From: Actinomycetota bacterium
GTDB lineage: Bacteria; Actinomycetota; Acidimicrobiia; Acidimicrobiales; Ilumatobacteraceae
Direction of reading: 5' to 3'
Assembly: GCA_026393575.1 (NCBI GenBank)
Contig: JAPKZX010000071.1
Span: 1-64,000 of the forward strand
Length of the DNA: 64,000 nucleotides
Part shown: piece by piece, positions 18,593 through 28,166 of the stretch
Layout: each line of letters begins with the position of its first letter
Numbering within the stretch: position 1 is the first letter of the stretch
Position numbers and translations under genes: made by a program
The notes under the pieces: model-generated
Seen by the model: the letters and a program-made list of their open reading frames with translations, nothing else
Told to the model about the DNA's origin: nothing
Databases searched by the model: none

Positions 18593-19347
18593 GCTGACCA
18601 ACCGCCGTCAACCACAAATTCAGAACCAGTTGAATATGCACTGTCGTCACTACCCAAGTACAACGCAAGTCGTGCGACATGAATCGGTTCTGCTTCATAA
18701 CCAAGTGGAATACGCGTGCGAACCATTTCGCGCACACCTTCACCTGCTTCGTCAAATGTTTGGAGCATTGGAGTATCGATGATGCCAGGGTGAATGGAGT
18801 TAACGCGAATACCAAATGGTGCAAGTTCTTTCGCCACACCTTTGGTCATACCGCGCACTGCCCACTTACTTGCACCGTATGCAAGAAATCCTGGAGTGCC
18901 ATCGAGACCAGCGACTGACGAGATGTTGATGATGCTTCCCTTGCCGCGGCTCACCATGTGCGGTGCAACTGCTTTCATTCCCAGGAACACTCCGGTGACA
19001 TTGATATCCATCGTGCGGCTGAATGCAGGAAGTGTGGTGTCGAGCACTGAACCACGTTCGAAGATGCCGGCGTTGTTGACAAGTATGTCGAGTTGACCAT
19101 GTGTCTTGATGACTGACTCCACTACTGATGCCCAATCATCTTCTTTCGTTACATCGTGATGAATGAATGTGCATACAGAACCATCGGGAGATAAACGTTT
19201 TGCTGTTTCTTGGCCTACAGAGTCGAGGACATCAGAGATAACAACTTTTGCCCCTTCATCGATAAAGAGCTGTGCTTCTGATGCACCCATGCCACGTGCG
19301 CCACCAGTAATTAGCGCAACTTTTCCTTCAAGACGTGATTTTCCCAT
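18589..19347 (-). CDS. SDR family oxidoreductase
   Basis: KVALITGGARGMGASEAQ, LVNNAGIF, YGASKWAVRGMTKGVAKEL; stop overlaps the CoxL-like start (ATGA). Confidence 0.92.
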   Translation of the reverse strand: MGKSRLEGKVALITGGARGMGASEAQLFIDEGAKVVISDVLDSVGQETAKRLSPDGSVCTFIHHDVTKEDDWASVVESVIKTHGQLDILVNNAGIFERGSVLDTTLPAFSRTMDINVTGVFLGMKAVAPHMVSRGKGSIINISSVAGLDGTPGFLAYGASKWAVRGMTKGVAKELAPFGIRVNSIHPGIIDTPMLQTFDEAGEGVREMVRTRIPLGYEAEPIHVARLALYLGSDDSAYSTGSEFVVDGGWSA

Positions 19348-19372
19348 GGAGTTGTTCTACTCCATTTGAGGA

Positions 19373-20215
19373 TTAATGAACGACCCCAGCCTTATCGTCG
19401 GCTCGTATCTGCAGGAGTAGTCGGACAGCCACGATGATGAGAAGGCTTGCAAACAAGACATTTGACAGCGTGTCTGACATGCGTGCAGAAATCCATCCGC
19501 CGGCCATGGCCGAGAAAATGCCACCCAGTCCCAAGATTCCTGCGGCCCGAAGATCCACATTCTTCTTTGAGCGATTGCGAAAGGTGCCCATGATCGAAGT
19601 GGGAATGATGACTGCAACCGAAGTTCCTTTTGCCATGGCAGACGGCATGTGCAAGAGCATCATCATGGCTGGCACCATCACCACGCCGCCGCCAACCCCA
19701 AGTAGCCCAGCCAAGATTCCAGTTGCAACACCGATTGCTACAAGAGCAGCGATGTGACCTACTGAGAGAACGGCGCGTGTGGGTTCGGATGTAAGAGGTA
19801 GGAAAAGTCGCACAGCAGTAACGACAAGTAGCCCGGCGAAACCAATTGCCAGTGCCCGATGTGGCAAGACGTTAAGTAACCGCGTGCCAAGCACAGCGCC
19901 AGCGAGTGCGCCCACAGCAAGACATGCCCCAACGCGCCAATCCACGTGATCGTGAGCCCAGTACGACAATAAAGAGGATGCCGAGATTGGCAACACAGCA
20001 GCCAATGAGGTGCCGTGCGCAATTCGCTGATCCATCTTTGCAACCAGAACTAGGCCAGGGACAATAAGGATGCCTCCACCGACTCCGAATAGCCCAGAGA
20101 GAAAGCCTGCTGCTACTCCAACAAGGACAATCGTGACAATGCTTCCCTGGTACTTACCCGCTGACGAAGAATCAATGGCATCGGGCGTAGAACTCATGAC
20201 CCTATGTTTCCACAA
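19373..20215 (-). CDS. TauE/SafE-family sulfite/anion exporter-like membrane protein
   Basis: GVAAGFLSGLFGVGGGILIVPGLVL and GILAGLLGVGGGVVMVPAMMML repeats. Confidence 0.9.
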   Translation of the reverse strand: MWKHRVMSSTPDAIDSSSAGKYQGSIVTIVLVGVAAGFLSGLFGVGGGILIVPGLVLVAKMDQRIAHGTSLAAVLPISASSLLSYWAHDHVDWRVGACLAVGALAGAVLGTRLLNVLPHRALAIGFAGLLVVTAVRLFLPLTSEPTRAVLSVGHIAALVAIGVATGILAGLLGVGGGVVMVPAMMMLLHMPSAMAKGTSVAVIIPTSIMGTFRNRSKKNVDLRAAGILGLGGIFSAMAGGWISARMSDTLSNVLFASLLIIVAVRLLLQIRADDKAGVVH

Positions 20216-20244
20216 TCGCTGAGAGTTCCGTATCTTTAGGAACT

Positions 20245-21897
20245 ATGGGTCGCTTTGTGTGGAGATTCATTGGTGTTGCGTCTCTCATACTGTTGACCTC
20301 CTGCTCAAACACGAAGACACCTGCAACTCAGCAAACAACTGATTTCAGTTCTCTCGTGCAGCGAGTGGCAAGTAACTGCACCGATGCCCCTGTTCCGCGA
20401 TTGGGCCAAGGAAATTTCTGCATTGATAGTGGTTTTACATTTTCGAAAGATGATTTCTCTTTTGCTAACTGGGGAAGATCGCAAAAAGCTGACGAAAACA
20501 TCACCATCCAAACTCTCATTGATCTCTTTGGCCATAACTCTGTATGTCTAAGTGGAAACGAGAAAACATGTACGGCTCGCCCCATCACAACCCAAAAACT
20601 CATTGAGTGGAATAGCGCACTTGCAGGGGGTCGGTGTGAAGGCATCGCTACATTGAGTGCACGGCTGCACATGGGAATTGATGACCCATCACAGTTCAAT
20701 CAGTCCGTCACTGTGAATTCAATTCGCAAGAACAACAGACAACTAAACCAAGCACTTGTGTATTGGTGGGCGACACAACTACTACCGGAAGTTGCGAATC
20801 GGGCGGAGGAATCACGCTTGCATTCACCGTTGGAACTTCTTGATGACCTCATGAATGGCTTCATCAATAATGATGGCTACACCGTCGGCATGTATTTCAA
20901 CAATGCTGGTCACTCAGTGATGCCATTTGCAGTTACAGAGCGCGCCAAAACTTTTGTCATCCATGTATACGACAACAATTATCCGGGCGAGCGACGAGAA
21001 ATAGAGATAGACAAATCATTAAATACGTGGTCGTACAACAACGCACTGCAGCGAGGTGATGGCACGTTTGTCGATTGGCGCGGCGGCACTGGCAGTTTGG
21101 AATTGACCCCCATTGCCTCGCGCGAAGGACCGTTTCAATGTCCCTTCTGTCTTGACATCGAGGACGTAAAGAAAACAACCCTCACTGTGTCATCACAGGA
21201 TCCAAAGAATCCGGTGTACGTTCGCTTGAACAGTCGTCGCGGTGACATCACAACAACTTCAGATTCGACTACAAACACCATTGATGGGGCGACAATTGAA
21301 ACATCAAAGAATGGCATCAACGGGCTACTGACAATCACACTTCCAGCAGATATTGGCGACTTTGATGTGAATTTCCAGAGCAACAACAACGTCTCGATGA
21401 CCGGTGATGCAGTCGCCACCCTTGTCCGTCCCAATATGGCAAGTATTCAGATTGCGGGAAACATCGCACTTCAATCCACAAAGAACTCTGAATCGTCCGT
21501 CATTTCTGCCAGAAAAGAGTCAACTCAAATTCAGGCACCAAGAGATCGAATTCTGCGGGTGTCACTCGCGGCACGAAATCAAATCACACACAGCACGTTG
21601 CGGGGTGGCACGTCGCTCATTGCATACCGACTCACAGACAATTCAATTGAGGTCTCGCTAAAGGGAGCCAACGGCAAGAACAGTTCTCCATCACGTTTTT
21701 CTATGCAGCCTGGTTCATTCGTATCTAGCAGCACACTCAGTATGAACAACGAAGGTTCAGTTGTCGTGACCGAATCACGTGTTGATGCGATGCCCGTACT
21801 GCCTCAGAGAAAACAGAACTTCACGCCGCAAACAAGAACTTCGACAACTACTGCTGTGGAATCGCCACCAAGCATTGTGATCTACGAGCCGGATTAA
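20245..21897 (+). CDS. Secreted lipoprotein of unrecognised family with Cys131/His223/Asp243 pattern and CPFC; paralog of 46075-48021
   Basis: Lipobox LLTSC; GRCEGIATLSAR, AGHSVMPFAV, IHVYDNNYPGERREIEID, GPFQCPFCLDIE; collinear with the second copy. Confidence 0.8.
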   Translation: MGRFVWRFIGVASLILLTSCSNTKTPATQQTTDFSSLVQRVASNCTDAPVPRLGQGNFCIDSGFTFSKDDFSFANWGRSQKADENITIQTLIDLFGHNSVCLSGNEKTCTARPITTQKLIEWNSALAGGRCEGIATLSARLHMGIDDPSQFNQSVTVNSIRKNNRQLNQALVYWWATQLLPEVANRAEESRLHSPLELLDDLMNGFINNDGYTVGMYFNNAGHSVMPFAVTERAKTFVIHVYDNNYPGERREIEIDKSLNTWSYNNALQRGDGTFVDWRGGTGSLELTPIASREGPFQCPFCLDIEDVKKTTLTVSSQDPKNPVYVRLNSRRGDITTTSDSTTNTIDGATIETSKNGINGLLTITLPADIGDFDVNFQSNNNVSMTGDAVATLVRPNMASIQIAGNIALQSTKNSESSVISARKESTQIQAPRDRILRVSLAARNQITHSTLRGGTSLIAYRLTDNSIEVSLKGANGKNSSPSRFSMQPGSFVSSSTLSMNNEGSVVVTESRVDAMPVLPQRKQNFTPQTRTSTTTAVESPPSIVIYEPD

Positions 21898-21917
21898 CGA
21901 CTCGCACTGATTACGAC

Positions 21918-22829
21918 TTAACGGAAGTGAACTGCTACTTCGTTCCAGAATGTTGCATACGAGTCAAGACGTTCCGATGCAGAATTCCCCAGTGTGAAGT
22001 CAGGAACGCAGATTTCGTCAAAACCAAGTTCTTTGTACTGACCTACTGCATCAACGATTTGAGATGGAGTTCCCAGAACAGAACGATCTGCCGGAACCAA
22101 TGGACGCAATTTTTCAACTGCTTCATCTGAAGCACAAAGAAAGAAAAGCGGTTGCACCGATGTGCGAACAGTCGCAGGATCACGACCTTCTTTTTCACAT
22201 GCAATTCGCAACTTCTGAATGACGTCGCCAGCTACTTCTGGTGTGCCCCACGTGTTCCACTCTTCAGCGAAACGCGCAGTGAGACGCAGCATTCGTGCTC
22301 CACCCGTGCCAACCAAGATTGGCAATGGTGATTGCACAGGCTTTGGTTCACATGGTGCGTTCGTAATCTGAAAGTGCTCGCCATTGAATGTTGTTCGTTC
22401 TTGGCTTAGCAAGCTCTTCACGATTTCAATTGCTTCGGCAAAGCGATCAACGCGCGGTTTTGCGTCGAATAACTCGATGCCATATGCCTTGTGCTCGTTG
22501 ATTTGCCAGCCCGCACCCATACCAAGGACAAAGCGACCATTACTGATTTGGTCAATGGTGGCTGAACGATTGGCAATGAGTGCCGGATGATTCACTGTTG
22601 TTGGGGTTACGAGTGAACCCAACCGCATACGCGACGTGGTAGCTGCCAATGCAGACAGAACACTGAAACACTCGTTGAAGTTGCCGGCGATGGGTTCACC
22701 ATCAGGAGTATTTGGCATGTAGTGGTCGGCATACCAGAAGCCATCCCACCCCATGTTTTCTACAGCTGTTGCAAAATCCCGTACTTCAGTCCATGGGTGG
22801 GCACTGTTAGCCCAAGCAGAAAAATACAT
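21918..22829 (-). CDS. LLM class F420-dependent-type oxidoreductase
   Basis: ATAVENMGWDGFWYADHYMP; RLGSLVTPTTVNHPALIANRSATIDQISNGRFVLGMGAGW. Confidence 0.88.
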   Translation of the reverse strand: MYFSAWANSAHPWTEVRDFATAVENMGWDGFWYADHYMPNTPDGEPIAGNFNECFSVLSALAATTSRMRLGSLVTPTTVNHPALIANRSATIDQISNGRFVLGMGAGWQINEHKAYGIELFDAKPRVDRFAEAIEIVKSLLSQERTTFNGEHFQITNAPCEPKPVQSPLPILVGTGGARMLRLTARFAEEWNTWGTPEVAGDVIQKLRIACEKEGRDPATVRTSVQPLFFLCASDEAVEKLRPLVPADRSVLGTPSQIVDAVGQYKELGFDEICVPDFTLGNSASERLDSYATFWNEVAVHFR

Positions 22830-22835
22830 TGTGAA

Positions 22836-24155
22836 TCAGCTTGGACCGCTGAACATACCGCGGTACACCTGTGGCTTCAGCGGTGATGCTTCGCCTTCGT
22901 AGCGGTTGATTTCAGCTCGTGCAACAACACCCCAGTGCACTTCGTCTGGGCCGTCGGCCAAACGAAGCGTGCGCTGGCTTGCGTACATACGGGCAAGTGG
23001 CGTCCACTGTGAAACACCTGTTGCGCCGTGCATCTGAATTGCTTCGTCGATGATTGCGCAAATACGAATGGGCACCATTGCTTTAATAGCGCTGACCCAA
23101 ATACGAGCTTCTGCGTTACCCATGGTGTCCATTGCTTTTGCAGCACGCAATACCATGAGACGACATGCCTCGATCTCGATACGAGCTTTTGCAATAACTT
23201 CTGGGTTCTTTCCCAACCGCACGATTGGGCGACCAAATGCTTCACGAGTAAGACCACGACGGATCATCAACTCAAGAGCGCGCTCGCCCGCACCGATTGC
23301 ACGCATGCAGTGGTGAATACGTCCTGGCCCGAGACGAACTTGAGAAATTTCGAAACCACGTCCTTCACCAAGCAAGAGGTTCTCTTTTGGAACACGCACG
23401 TTGTTGAAACGAAGGTGCATGTGGCCGTGTGGAGCATCGTCTTCGCCGAATACTTCCATTGGACCAACAATCTGCACTCCGGGTGTATCCATTGGTACAA
23501 GAATTTGTGAGTGCTTGCGGCTTGGTGGACCATCGGGGCTGGTGAGCAACATGACAATCAAAATCTTGCAACGTGGATCGCCGGCACCTGATGCGTAGTA
23601 CTTGTCGCCGTTGATGACCCATTCGTCACCGTCGAGAACTGCCAAGCACTGAAGGTTCTTTGCGTCAGATGATGCGACGTCTGGTTCGGTCATGACATAG
23701 GCAGAACGAATCTCACCATTCATGAGTGGCTTCAACCATTTTTCTTTTTGCTCTGGTGTACCGACACGCTCAAGAACTTCCATGTTGCCTGTGTCGGGTG
23801 CTGAACAGTTGAGGCTCTCAGATGCAAGTGGGCTCTTACCTAGTTCAACCGCGATGTATGCGTAGTCAAGGTTTGACAAGCCTTCGCCAGTTTCTGCATT
23901 TGGCAAGAAGAAGTTCCACAGACCTTGCTTCTTTGCTTTTGACTTAACTTCTTCCAACAGTTCAAGTTGACCTGGCGCGTACTGCCAGCGGTCTTCACGA
24001 TTTTCTCCGAGTGCGTAGAACTTCTCTGCCATTGGTTCTACTTCTTCAGCGATGAATTTCTTCACTGCGTTGAACAGCGGCTGTGCCTTCTCTGACATCG
24101 CGAGATTCAGAACGTCGTCTGTCTCTAATCCTGAGTGCATTCCTGGCTTGGGCAT
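22836..24155 (-). CDS. Acyl-CoA dehydrogenase
   Basis: YVMTEPDVASSDAKNLQ; GPGRIHHCMRAIGAGERALELMIRRGLTREAFGRPI; QMHGATGVSQWTPLARMYASQRTLRLADGPDEVH. Confidence 0.93.
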   Translation of the reverse strand: MPKPGMHSGLETDDVLNLAMSEKAQPLFNAVKKFIAEEVEPMAEKFYALGENREDRWQYAPGQLELLEEVKSKAKKQGLWNFFLPNAETGEGLSNLDYAYIAVELGKSPLASESLNCSAPDTGNMEVLERVGTPEQKEKWLKPLMNGEIRSAYVMTEPDVASSDAKNLQCLAVLDGDEWVINGDKYYASGAGDPRCKILIVMLLTSPDGPPSRKHSQILVPMDTPGVQIVGPMEVFGEDDAPHGHMHLRFNNVRVPKENLLLGEGRGFEISQVRLGPGRIHHCMRAIGAGERALELMIRRGLTREAFGRPIVRLGKNPEVIAKARIEIEACRLMVLRAAKAMDTMGNAEARIWVSAIKAMVPIRICAIIDEAIQMHGATGVSQWTPLARMYASQRTLRLADGPDEVHWGVVARAEINRYEGEASPLKPQVYRGMFSGPS

Positions 24156-24311
24156 AAGGGCCTCCTGTAGAAAATCCTCAAATGAGGTAATGACTTGACC
24201 TTAGTTCCCACGGGGCAAGAATCTCCGAGGCGAACGAAGCCGTCAGGTACACCTCATTAATGACCCCACTGGTATGCCTAGTAATCTCGCATTGACCCAG
24301 AAAGGCCCACC

Positions 24312-26213
24312 ATGGCAAGCACCGAGCAACCAAAACCAGCGTCGACTCACACCAAATCGAGGAACGCTGCTGTCTCCACCCCGATGGATGATGGGGATTT
24401 TGAACGCGCCACTCGTGGATTCATCGCCTCATATCCCGGCGGACGCATCGACGATCCATCTGGACGAATGGTGACCGACACCAATCGATATGACTTCATT
24501 CGCCAATCCCCCGAGGCACCAGACACCGTGAACCCCAGCTTGTGGCGTCATGCTCGCTTGAACGCCAACCACGGATTGTTTGAAGTAGCCGACGGAGTGT
24601 GGCAAGTACGCGGTTACGACATCTCGAACATCACATTCATCAAGGGCACTGAAGGTTGGGTTGTTATTGACCCACTCACCACCGAGGCCACCGCACGGGC
24701 CAGCTACGAACTCATCACTAGCCACCTTGGGCATCGCCCCGTGACAGGTGTGATTTACACGCACTCACATGCAGACCACTTTGGAGGCGTGCTCGGAGTG
24801 ACCACCCAGGCAGAGGTTGACGCAGGCCGTTGCCGTGTGATTGCGCCCGTAGGTTTCTTGCACGAAACAGTGGGAGAAAATGTGATTGCTGGTCCGGCGA
24901 TGAATCGTCGTTCCACTTATCAATTTGGTCCACTACTTCCTGCTGGCCCTACTGGCCATGTGGATTGCGGTCTTGGAAATTCTGTGCCGCTTGGGCCTCC
25001 CGGACTAATTGCGCCAACAGAAGACATCACGTTTACGGGCGAAGAGTTAGTTGTCGATGGTGTCCGCATTGTCTTCCAACTAACTCCCGAGACCGAAGCT
25101 CCTGCAGAGATGAACTTCTTCTTCCCGGACTTCGGTTGGCTGTGCATGGCAGAAAATTGCTCGCACACAATGCACAACTTGGTTCCTATTCGAGGTGCAC
25201 TAGTGCGCAACTCATTGAAGTGGACAAAGTACATCAACGAAGCGATGGAGTTGTTCGGCAAAGACACCAAGATTCTCTTTACATCTCATAACTGGCCGCG
25301 CTGGGGAAACGAAGATCTGCTTGAGTTCCTCACGTTGCAACGCGACGTATACAGATGGATGCACGACCAAACAATGAGACTCGCAAACAAGGGCTACACA
25401 GGCATTGAAATTGCAAACATGCTGCAACTCCCCGATGAGTTCTTAGCTAATGATCACACTCGTGGGTACTACGGAGACCTCATCCACAACTCGAAGGCTG
25501 TCTACCAGCGCTACCTCAGTTGGTATGACGCAAACCCCGCAAACCTCAACAAGTACGCACCAACTGAAGCAGGCAAACGATATGTGGAACTAGCTGGCGG
25601 CGCAGATGCGTTGTTGAAGAATGCAAGAGTTGCATTTGACGCAGGCGACTACAGATGGGTCACCGAAATTGTGAACCACTTGGTGTTTGCAGACCCAACA
25701 AATACTGATGCAAGAAACTTGCAAGCAGATGCTTTGGAGCAACTCGGTTACCAGGCTGAATCGTCGACATTTCGTAACGCATATCTCATGGGTGCACAAG
25801 AACTACGAAAAGGACCACCAAAACCATCATCTAGTGCGGTTCGTGGGCGCGGCCTACTACTGGCAATGACAGTGGAACAGGTATTCGACTCGCTTGCTGT
25901 ACGAATGAAGCAGGAAGAACTTGGCGGCCTCACCACATGTATCAACTGGAACTTCACAGATACTAAGGAACTGTGGATTATGGGGATCTCTAATCGAACT
26001 TTGTATTACACACCGGGTCGTCAGTCAGACAATGCAGATGCCACGGTGACACTGGCTCGCACAACCTTGATTGATGTAGTCACGCAATCCACCACATTCA
26101 TGGATCAGATTCAAGCGGGCAACATCACCATTGATGGTGATGGCGGTGCGCTTCTGACTGTGTTCGGCAACATTGACATCTTTGAAATGGGTTTCGCAAT
26201 AGTCGAACCATAA
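24312..26213 (+). CDS. Linear alkylsulfatase (SdsA1-like MBL fold with C-terminal SCP2-like domain)
   Basis: THSHADHFGGVLGV; MAENCSHTMHNLVPIRGALVRNSLKWTKYINEA; SHNWPRWG; AGGADALLKNARVAFDAGDYRWVTEIVNHLVFADP. Confidence 0.9.
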   Translation: MASTEQPKPASTHTKSRNAAVSTPMDDGDFERATRGFIASYPGGRIDDPSGRMVTDTNRYDFIRQSPEAPDTVNPSLWRHARLNANHGLFEVADGVWQVRGYDISNITFIKGTEGWVVIDPLTTEATARASYELITSHLGHRPVTGVIYTHSHADHFGGVLGVTTQAEVDAGRCRVIAPVGFLHETVGENVIAGPAMNRRSTYQFGPLLPAGPTGHVDCGLGNSVPLGPPGLIAPTEDITFTGEELVVDGVRIVFQLTPETEAPAEMNFFFPDFGWLCMAENCSHTMHNLVPIRGALVRNSLKWTKYINEAMELFGKDTKILFTSHNWPRWGNEDLLEFLTLQRDVYRWMHDQTMRLANKGYTGIEIANMLQLPDEFLANDHTRGYYGDLIHNSKAVYQRYLSWYDANPANLNKYAPTEAGKRYVELAGGADALLKNARVAFDAGDYRWVTEIVNHLVFADPTNTDARNLQADALEQLGYQAESSTFRNAYLMGAQELRKGPPKPSSSAVRGRGLLLAMTVEQVFDSLAVRMKQEELGGLTTCINWNFTDTKELWIMGISNRTLYYTPGRQSDNADATVTLARTTLIDVVTQSTTFMDQIQAGNITIDGDGGALLTVFGNIDIFEMGFAIVEP

Positions 26214-26242
26214 AGATTCAACATTTTGAACGGGGGTACAAA

Positions 26243-27634
26243 ATGACAACAGAACCATGGTCACTTGAAGGAGTCGAAGTCGCCCGACTCATTAAATCAA
26301 AAGAGCTCAGCGCCGCCGAGGTTGCAGAGTCGCATATCAATCGCATCAACGACGTAAACAAGAAACTCAATGCAGTTGTAGTGCGCACGGACGTAGAGGC
26401 ACGAGCACGCGCCCAAGAAGTCGACGCGGGCAATGTTCATGGCCCACTTGCTGGCGTAGCGATTACCACCAAGATCAACACTGACCATCTTCCGTATCCG
26501 ATGGACAACGGAATTCGCGCACTGAAAGACAATCCATCTGCGTCTACTCACGCAAGTATTCAGGGTCTGCTCAATGATGGTGCGGTGATGCTGGGGCGCA
26601 CAAACTCCCCCGCGTTTGCACTGCGCTCCCATACAGGCAATGACCTTCACGGCGAGACTCATAATCCATACGGCCAACATCTCACCCCTGGTGGTTCTAG
26701 CGGTGGTGCCGGCGCTGCGGTAGCCACTGGCATGTGCGCAATTGCTCAGGGGAACGATGTCGCAGGTTCTGTGCGTTGGCCTGCGTTTTGCAATGGTGTC
26801 ATCGGCTTACGACCAACAATCGGTCGAATGCCAAGTGGCGGATCTAACCCAAACCCTCGCGGACTATCAGCGATGATGATGTCCACGCAAGGCCCATTGG
26901 CGCGCACAATGGCAGATCTTCGCCTTGGGTATTCAGCAATGCAGTTTCCAAATTGGAATGATCCATTCTGGGTGCCAATGCAAAACGATTTTCCCGAAAC
27001 GAAAGCACCATTACGTGTTGCGCTGCTTGTTGAAGATGGCAGAGACATGCATGAGTCGACACGTCTCGCTATTCGAAAAGTTGGTGTACTTCTAGAAGAT
27101 GCGGGATACGAAGTGGAAGAGATCTCACCTCCTATGTTGGAAATTCTCTTTGGAATGTGGCTCCGTCTTGGCACACTCGACGTTCAATTAGGGCTCGTTC
27201 CTCAACTAGAACTTTTGAATGACTCTGGACTAACTCAAGCAATCCAGGGAATGCTTCCCGCATTTCCCCCGCCAACACCGCAAGTCATTATGCAAGCACT
27301 GGCGGATCGGGATCTTCTCTTTAGGGCGTGGAATGTTTTCTTTGAGCAGTATCCACTTCTCGTCATGCCGGTACTCGCGAAACCTTTTATGCGCATGAAC
27401 GAAGACCTCGAAGGCCCAGAACACATGGCCGACTTGTGGAGCGACCTGCGCTACACCGTCAATCTTGCAGCGCTTGCAATTCCATCTCTTGCTTTTCCTG
27501 TCGGACACGAAAATGGCATCCCATTGGGCGTGCAGATTGCAACGCACGCATGGCGAGAAGACCGGCTTCTTGCAGTAGGCGACGCACTAGAAGAACGACT
27601 CGGCAAAGTTGCTGTGGTCGACCCCGTGTGGTGA
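26243..27634 (+). CDS. Amidase-signature family hydrolase
   Basis: GVAITTKIN, TPGGSSGGAGAAVATGM, GNDVAGSVRWPAFCNGVIGLRPTIGRMPSGG. Confidence 0.9.
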   Translation: MTTEPWSLEGVEVARLIKSKELSAAEVAESHINRINDVNKKLNAVVVRTDVEARARAQEVDAGNVHGPLAGVAITTKINTDHLPYPMDNGIRALKDNPSASTHASIQGLLNDGAVMLGRTNSPAFALRSHTGNDLHGETHNPYGQHLTPGGSSGGAGAAVATGMCAIAQGNDVAGSVRWPAFCNGVIGLRPTIGRMPSGGSNPNPRGLSAMMMSTQGPLARTMADLRLGYSAMQFPNWNDPFWVPMQNDFPETKAPLRVALLVEDGRDMHESTRLAIRKVGVLLEDAGYEVEEISPPMLEILFGMWLRLGTLDVQLGLVPQLELLNDSGLTQAIQGMLPAFPPPTPQVIMQALADRDLLFRAWNVFFEQYPLLVMPVLAKPFMRMNEDLEGPEHMADLWSDLRYTVNLAALAIPSLAFPVGHENGIPLGVQIATHAWREDRLLAVGDALEERLGKVAVVDPVW

Positions 27635-27664
27635 TACCGAGTTCAAAACTCGTATTGTTTAGGC

Positions 27665-28141
27665 ATGGCCCTTACATCTGATATTCCTCGCGTCAACACA
27701 CCCGCTGGAGGTTGGCACGGAGAAATGCCCGGCCCATTTCTTTCTGAATGTAGCGAGCCACTCAGCGCCGATGCACCTGACCTACGTGGCACGTGGCGAC
27801 CAATCGAAGTAACCATGAATGGCGAACCAGCACCGAAAGAGTTACCTCTCTGGAATCATGTTGAGCGCATCGAACAGGCCGGCCGACGCGTCATCGTGAC
27901 AGCAGGTCATGTGATTCATGATTTCCTCGCCGTAGATGGAACGCACGAAAATGGGTGCCACGATGTGTTTGAGATGGACCTCACAACACCACTGATTGTG
28001 GCTGCGTCCTATGAAGACGGAGTATTGGTGCTACGACCAAAGGATCTGGAAGGAATCGAAGTGCGCCGTCAACGCGATGGAGAATTTCTTCTGTGGCAGT
28101 ACCACACCGCTTTCACAATGAAGATGGAACGCATAATCTAA
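27665..28141 (+). CDS. Hypothetical protein, possibly small lipocalin-like
   Basis: Intact 158-aa ORF collinear with the amidase and GH38 genes; LRGTWRPIEVTMNG pattern. Confidence 0.55.
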   Translation: MALTSDIPRVNTPAGGWHGEMPGPFLSECSEPLSADAPDLRGTWRPIEVTMNGEPAPKELPLWNHVERIEQAGRRVIVTAGHVIHDFLAVDGTHENGCHDVFEMDLTTPLIVAASYEDGVLVLRPKDLEGIEVRRQRDGEFLLWQYHTAFTMKMERII

Positions 28142-28166
28142 ACCCCTAGGCACAAAAGGGAACTTC

